A stretch of 64,000 bases of DNA, taken from assembly GCA_021732485.1 (NCBI GenBank), contig JAKFUV010000008.1, positions 56,183 through 120,182 on the forward strand, in the 5' to 3' direction. Positions 59,651 through 64,000 of this stretch are shown here, in pieces. Both the position numbers and the translations under genes were made by a program. The stretch comes from Hyphomicrobium sp. (GTDB taxonomy: Bacteria; Pseudomonadota; Alphaproteobacteria; Rhizobiales; Hyphomicrobiaceae). Position 1 is the first letter of the stretch. Every line of letters starts with the position of its first letter. The notes beneath the pieces are model-generated. The model ran no database searches, was not told the origin of the DNA, and saw nothing but the letters and a program-made list of their open reading frames with translations.

Positions 59651-61588
59651 ATGACCGACGTCACCCTTACGTTCCCAGACGGCGCTAAGCGCCAAGTGCC
59701 AGCCGGAAGCACTGGCCTTGACGTCGCCAAGGGCATCTCGCCATCGCTCGCCAAGCGCACCGTCGCCATGCAGATCGATGGGGTGCTGAGTGATCTCTTC
59801 GACGTGATTACCAAAGACGCATCGATCAATTTCGTTGCTCGCACCGATGCGGCGGCACTCGAACTCATTCGCCATGACGCCGCCCACGTCATGGCCGAAG
59901 CCGTGCAGGCGCTGTGGCCCGGCACGCAGGTGACCATCGGCCCGGTCATCGATAACGGGTTCTTCTACGACTTCGCCAAAGCCGAGCCGTTTTTGCCGGA
60001 CGATCTGGCAAAAATCGAAAAGAAGATGCACGAGATCATCGCCAAGAACGCGCCCTTCACCAAGGATGTGTGGTCGCGCGACAAAGCCAAGCAGGTTTTC
60101 CGAGATAAGGGCGAGCTGTTCAAACTCGAACTGATCGACGCCATTCCCGACAATCAGGATTTGAAAATTTATCACCAAGGATCGTGGTTCGATTTGTGCC
60201 GCGGCCCGCACATGACCTCGACCGGGGTCATCGGCAAAGCCTTCAAGCTGCAAAAATTTGCGGGCGCCTACTGGCGCGGCGATCCAAACAATCCGCAACT
60301 GCAACGCATCTACGGCACGGCCTGGGCCACACAGGAAGAGCTTGACGCTTATCTCAAGCAGATCGAGGAAGCCGAGAAACGCGACCATCGCAAACTCGGC
60401 CGCGAAATGGACCTGTTCCATTTCCAGGAAGAGGCGCCGGGTAGCGTGTTCTGGCACGCCAAAGGCTGGACGCTGTTCCAGACGTTGATCAGCTACATGC
60501 GCCGCCAGCAGCAGGCAGCCGGCTACGTCGAAGTCAACACACCCGACATGATGGAGAAGCATTTCTGGGAGCTGTCCGGCCATTGGGAGAACTACGGCGA
60601 GAACATGTTTACGACCACGCTACCCGACGAGCGCGTGTTCTGCTGCAAGCCGATGAACTGTCCCGGCCACGTGCAGATCTACAAGCACGGACTGAAAAGC
60701 TATCGTGATTTGCCTCTGAAAATCGCCGAGTTCGGCAAGGTGCATCGCTATGAGCCGTCGGGGGCGCTGCACGGCATGCTGCGCGTGCGCCACTTCACCC
60801 AGGACGACGCCCACATTTTCATTACTGAAAACCAGATCATGGAGGAATGCCTCAAGATCAATGATCTGTTGCTGGCGATCTACAAGGACTTCGGCTTCGA
60901 GGACATCGTCATCAAGCTGTCGACGCGGCCTGAAAAACGCGTCGGCGCCGATCACTTGTGGGACAAGGCCGAAGCGGCGCTTAGCGATGTCTTGGACGAA
61001 GTGAAGCGGCAATCAAACGGTCGCATCAAGACGTCGCTGCAACCGGGCGAGGGCGCATTCTACGGCCCGAAACTCGAATACGTGCTGCGCGACGCCATCG
61101 GCCGTGATTGGCAGTGCGGCACCACGCAGGTCGATTTCAATCTGGCCGGACGCCTCGGCGCATTCTACATCGACGAGCACTCGGAAAAGAAAACGCCGGT
61201 GATGATCCACCGCGCCATCTTCGGCTCGCTCGAACGCTTCACTGGCATTCTGATCGAGAACTTCGCTGGCCATTTCCCGCTGTGGCTGGCACCATTGCAA
61301 GTCGTCGTCGCGACCATCACCAGTGACGCCGACGCCTATGCCAACGAAGTGGCCACGGCCTTTCAAGCGGCCGGATTGCGGGTCGAAACCGATCTGCGCA
61401 ACGAGAAGATCGGCTATAAGGTGCGCGAGCATTCGCTCGCCAAGGTCCCGGTCATCATCGCCGTCGGCATGCGCGACGCCGACGCCCGCCAAGTCTCGAT
61501 CCGGCGCTTGGGCTCGCAAGATCAGACGGTGATCGGGCTTGATGATGCGCTTGGCGCGCTGACGAGCGAGGCGAAAGCGCCGGGGTAG
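59651..61588 (+). CDS. thrS: Threonyl-tRNA synthetase
   Basis: A 645-residue class II synthetase. TGS domain (1-60, [20 protein letters not shown]), editing domain (~65-225, with [17 protein letters not shown] and [10 protein letters not shown]), catalytic core (~240-535) with zinc ligands in [20 protein letters not shown] and [20 protein letters not shown], and the anticodon-binding domain (~540-640, [20 protein letters not shown]). GAGAGGAG lies ~9 nt before ATG 59651. No leader riboswitch or T-box is seen in the 288 bp upstream. Confidence 0.97.
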   Translation: MTDVTLTFPDGAKRQVPAGSTGLDVAKGISPSLAKRTVAMQIDGVLSDLFDVITKDASINFVARTDAAALELIRHDAAHVMAEAVQALWPGTQVTIGPVIDNGFFYDFAKAEPFLPDDLAKIEKKMHEIIAKNAPFTKDVWSRDKAKQVFRDKGELFKLELIDAIPDNQDLKIYHQGSWFDLCRGPHMTSTGVIGKAFKLQKFAGAYWRGDPNNPQLQRIYGTAWATQEELDAYLKQIEEAEKRDHRKLGREMDLFHFQEEAPGSVFWHAKGWTLFQTLISYMRRQQQAAGYVEVNTPDMMEKHFWELSGHWENYGENMFTTTLPDERVFCCKPMNCPGHVQIYKHGLKSYRDLPLKIAEFGKVHRYEPSGALHGMLRVRHFTQDDAHIFITENQIMEECLKINDLLLAIYKDFGFEDIVIKLSTRPEKRVGADHLWDKAEAALSDVLDEVKRQSNGRIKTSLQPGEGAFYGPKLEYVLRDAIGRDWQCGTTQVDFNLAGRLGAFYIDEHSEKKTPVMIHRAIFGSLERFTGILIENFAGHFPLWLAPLQVVVATITSDADAYANEVATAFQAAGLRVETDLRNEKIGYKVREHSLAKVPVIIAVGMRDADARQVSIRRLGSQDQTVIGLDDALGALTSEAKAPG

Positions 61589-61662
61589 GGTGCAATCGTT
61601 CGTGGGCGCTAACAAATCTCGGCTTCATTGCGTGCGCGTCGTGAGAGCAGATCGCGCGTTCA

Positions 61663-61684
61663 AACGGACTTTTGGCTGTCCGTT
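61663..61684. terminator. Hairpin between convergent thrS and uvrA
   Basis: AACGGAC (61663-61669) and GTCCGTT (61678-61684) form a 7-bp stem with an 8-nt loop (TTTTGGCT). It lies 75 bp past thrS and 16 bp past the uvrA stop. It may end either transcript; no clear T tract follows the stem. Confidence 0.35.
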
Positions 61685-61699
61685 GGCATGCCAGATAGC

Positions 61700-64000
61700 T
61701 TACTCCGCCGCCTGCTTTTTGGCTCCACCGCCATGCCCGCGCCGTGTCAGCAGCTCTTTCAAATATTTTCCCGTATAGCTGCGCGCAACTTTGGCAACGT
61801 CTTCAGGCGTGCCCTCGGCAACGATTTCGCCGCCGCCGTCGCCGCCTTCGGGGCCGAGGTCGATGATCCAGTCGGCGGTCTTGATGACTTCGAGATTGTG
61901 CTCGATGACGACGACGGTGTTGCCGGCATCCGCCAACTCGTGGAGCACTTCGAGCAGTTTGGCGACGTCGTGGAAATGCAGGCCAGTGGTCGGCTCGTCC
62001 AAGATATAGAGCGTGCGGCCGGTGGCGCGGCGCGACAGTTCCTTCGATAACTTGATACGTTGCGCTTCGCCGCCCGACAGCGTCGTCGCCTGCTGTCCAA
62101 TGTGGATGTAGCCGAGGCCGACGCGGGCCAGCGTTTCGAGTTTGTCGCGGATCGACGGCACGGCCTTGAAGAATTCAGCGCCTTCCTCGACCGTCATGTC
62201 GAGTATGTCGGCGATCGATTTATCCTTGAAGGTGACGGCCAGCGTCTCGCGATTGTAGCGCTTGCCCTTGCATTCCTCGCACGTGACGTAGACGTCGGGC
62301 AGGAAATGCATCTCGATCTTGATGACCCCGTCGCCTTGGCATTTTTCGCAGCGCCCGCCTTTGACGTTGAACGAAAAGCGCCCCGGCTCGTAGCCGCGCG
62401 TTTTCGATTCAGGCAATCCGGCAAACCATTCGCGCATCGGCGTGAAGGCACCGGTGTAGGTTGCCGGGTTCGAGCGCGGCGTCCGGCCGATGGGTGATTG
62501 ATCGATGTCGATGACCTTGTCGAAATGCTCGATGCCCTCGATGCGGTCGTGCTCGCCGGGATGGTCTTTGGCGTTGTTGAGTTTGCGCGCCACGGCTTTG
62601 TACAGCGTGTCGATGAGGTAGGAAGATTTGCCGCCGCCCGAGACGCCGGTGACGCAGGTGAAGAGGCCGACGGGGATCGACGCTGTGACGTTTTTCAAGT
62701 TGTTCGAGCGGGCGCCGACGACGGTCAGCTGTTTCGATGTGTCGGGCACGCGGCGTTTGCGCGGCACCGACACTTGCCGCTGCCCGGTGAGATATTGTCC
62801 GGTCAGGCTGTCGGGATTGGCCATGATGTCGGCAGGCGTACCCTGGCCGATCACTTGGCCGCCGTGAATGCCGGCACCCGGCCCGATGTCGACGACGTGA
62901 TCGGCAGCCATGATCGCGTCCTCGTCATGCTCGACGACGATGACGGTATTGCCGATGTCGCGCAGATGTTTCAGCGTGATGAGCAACCGGTCGTTGTCGC
63001 GCTGATGCAGGCCGATGGAGGGCTCGTCGAGGACGTACAACACGCCGGTCAGCCCGGAGCCGATTTGCGACGCCAAGCGAATGCGTTGCGATTCACCGCC
63101 CGACAAGGTGCCGGACGCGCGCGAGAGCGTCAGATATTCGAGCCCCACGTCATTCAAGAATTTCAGCCGGTCGCGGATCTCTTTCAAGATGCGCGTTGCG
63201 ATTTCGGTTTGCTGCTTGGTGAAGGTCTTGGGAATGTCGGCGAACCAGACATTGGCGGCTTTGATCGACAGATCGCCGACTTCGCCAATATGTTTGCCGC
63301 CGATTTTGACCGCGAGCGATTGCGGCTTGAGGCGATATCCGCTGCAGGCTTCGCAAGCGTGCGCAGCCTGATAGCGCGAGAGTTCTTCGCGCACCCAATC
63401 GCTGTCGGTTTCTTTCCAGCGCCGTTGGATGTTTCCGATGACGCCTTCGAACGGTTTCTCGGTCGAATAATTGCGCGTTCCGTCCCAGTAGGTGAACGTC
63501 ACGTCTTCATCGCCGGAGCCAAACAGAAGCGCGAGCTGCACGTGTTTGGGCAGCCGCTCCCACGGCGTTTTCATCGAGATCTTGTAATGCTTGGCGAGGC
63601 TTTCGAGCGTTTGTTCATAGTACGGTGACGTGGCGCCGGTTTTTGCCCACGGATAGATCGCGCCGTTCGCGAGTGAGAGCGACGCATCGGGCACGACGAG
63701 ATCGGCTTCGAAACGCAATTCAGTGCCAAGCCCGTCACAGGTTGGGCAGGCGCCCGCCGGCGCGTTGAACGAAAACAAGCGCGGCTCGATTTCGTCGATG
63801 GTGAAACCGGAAACGGGACAAGCGAAGCGGGCGGAGAAGGTGATGCGTTCGTGTGTTTCGTTTTTGTTGCGGAGGATTCCGCTTTGCTCCCTCTCCCCAC
63901 CCTCTTGTGGGGAGAGGGCGGGGGTGAGGGGCGGCGGCTTGTTCTGAGACCGTGGCTGCCCTTCACCCTGACCCTCTCCCCGTGTAGAACGGGGAGAGGG
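61700..64000 (-). CDS. uvrA: Excinuclease ABC subunit A, 5' end beyond the window
   Basis: The C-terminal 766 residues of UvrA, the damage-sensing ATPase of nucleotide excision repair; the frame is open to the right edge. Seen in order: [20 protein letters not shown] with GACPTC (zinc site 1, where one Cys is Ser, CPVS), [20 protein letters not shown] and [13 protein letters not shown] (first ATPase half), Walker [12 protein letters not shown], the second zinc finger [20 protein letters not shown] to CEECKGK, and [20 protein letters not shown] with [15 protein letters not shown]. Upstream of ERITFSARF the frame reads through a palindromic element encoding [13 protein letters not shown] and [14 protein letters not shown], which is not part of normal UvrA. 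Confidence 0.95.
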   Translation of the reverse strand, partial: PSPRSTRGEGQGEGQPRSQNKPPPLTPALSPQEGGEREQSGILRNKNETHERITFSARFACPVSGFTIDEIEPRLFSFNAPAGACPTCDGLGTELRFEADLVVPDASLSLANGAIYPWAKTGATSPYYEQTLESLAKHYKISMKTPWERLPKHVQLALLFGSGDEDVTFTYWDGTRNYSTEKPFEGVIGNIQRRWKETDSDWVREELSRYQAAHACEACSGYRLKPQSLAVKIGGKHIGEVGDLSIKAANVWFADIPKTFTKQQTEIATRILKEIRDRLKFLNDVGLEYLTLSRASGTLSGGESQRIRLASQIGSGLTGVLYVLDEPSIGLHQRDNDRLLITLKHLRDIGNTVIVVEHDEDAIMAADHVVDIGPGAGIHGGQVIGQGTPADIMANPDSLTGQYLTGQRQVSVPRKRRVPDTSKQLTVVGARSNNLKNVTASIPVGLFTCVTGVSGGGKSSYLIDTLYKAVARKLNNAKDHPGEHDRIEGIEHFDKVIDIDQSPIGRTPRSNPATYTGAFTPMREWFAGLPESKTRGYEPGRFSFNVKGGRCEKCQGDGVIKIEMHFLPDVYVTCEECKGKRYNRETLAVTFKDKSIADILDMTVEEGAEFFKAVPSIRDKLETLARVGLGYIHIGQQATTLSGGEAQRIKLSKELSRRATGRTLYILDEPTTGLHFHDVAKLLEVLHELADAGNTVVVIEHNLEVIKTADWIIDLGPEGGDGGGEIVAEGTPEDVAKVARSYTGKYLKELLTRRGHGGGAKKQAAE
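63889..64000. repeat. Composite palindromic element inside the uvrA frame
   Basis: Hairpin 1: CCCTCTCCCCAC (63889-63900) with GTGGGGAGAGGG (63907-63918). Hairpin 2: CCCTCTCCCCGT (63972-63983) with ACGGGGAGAGGG (63989-64000). Between them GGGTGAGGGGC (63922-63932) pairs with GCCCTTCACCC (63958-63968) with one mismatch. The whole is thus a nested palindrome, probably continuing past the edge. It is a multiple-frame-open element that uvrA translates in frame. Confidence 0.85.

Noticed and set aside
61700..63778. uvrA starting at TTG 63778 as a complete 692-residue protein
   Set aside because: UvrA is normally about 950 residues, and the frame upstream of 63778 carries [11 protein letters not shown] and EIEPRL, which are conserved UvrA sequence. 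The gene continues past the edge.
63571..63966. A 131-codon minus-strand frame over the uvrA edge region
   Set aside because: It is out of frame with the clear UvrA motifs and reads the palindromic element and shadow sequence only.

Overview
The window looks like chromosomal DNA of an alphaproteobacterium of the order Hyphomicrobiales (Rhizobiales). The reasons are a very large cyclic beta-1,2-glucan synthase (NdvB), a dnaG-rpoD pair whose primase has lost its zinc ligands, a bacterial ELM1-like protein, a cysE-DUF3126 pair, a methionine synthase split over two genes, and high-GC coding sequence rich in CGC, GCC and GGC codons. I see no rRNA, phage, insertion sequence, plasmid function or CRISPR array. 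Most of the window is core housekeeping DNA with small secreted proteins between the core genes.

Layout. 1-11.1 kb: a secreted RG-rich protein cut by the left edge, ndvB (8.6 kb, minus strand) and a plus-strand group of a DUF1328-like membrane peptide, a PfkB sugar kinase and a SemiSWEET-type sugar transporter. 11.1-13.7 kb: small secreted proteins, a 52-54 bp tandem repeat, tRNA-Ile2(CAU) and a SIMPL protein. 13.7-17.3 kb: an overlapping operon (NTF2-like, GNAT, carbon-nitrogen hydrolase), a Gre/Rnk-like gene and a PilZ gene. 17.4-22.4 kb: rpoD, dnaG and a yqeY homologue on the minus strand. 22.5-30.6 kb: carA, three exported-protein genes (one ChaN-like, two tandem paralogues), carB and greA. 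30.6-34.6 kb: an exported protein, an Lrp/AsnC regulator, an ELM1-like gene coupled to a CPBP protease gene, and a DUF1003 gene. 34.7-40.2 kb: ettA, an ICMT-like methyltransferase, a PRC-barrel protein, an MlaC-like protein and unknown membrane proteins. 40.3-46.2 kb: a methionine-cycle operon (SahR-like ArsR-methyltransferase regulator, metF, metH in two parts) behind a promoter carrying a palindromic operator. 46.3-51.3 kb: a membrane protein; a minus-strand operon of enoyl-CoA hydratase, polysaccharide deacetylase and GNAT; cysE and DUF3126 followed by a perfect 54-bp tandem repeat; and a gamma-carbonic anhydrase. 51.4-56.4 kb: a transglutaminase-like protease, tandem-PilZ and PAS proteins, rhomboid, a CBS-pair protein and a patatin. 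56.6-64 kb: hisI, folE, an IscU/NifU-type scaffold, yidD, an unknown gene, thrS and uvrA, which runs off the right edge.

The most unusual signal is at the right edge. The uvrA frame stays open through at least 112 bp of nested inverted repeats (63889-64000), so a palindromic element of intergenic type appears to be translated inside a DNA-repair protein. A related hairpin lies in the rpoD leader. Two other repeat families, 52-54 bp beside tRNA-Ile2 and an exact 54 bp after DUF3126, also fold as hairpins. The second clear signal is the control region at 40361-40397. A consensus -35 box, a perfect 6+6 bp palindrome and an ATG are packed so tightly that the regulator mRNA may be leaderless and autorepressed.
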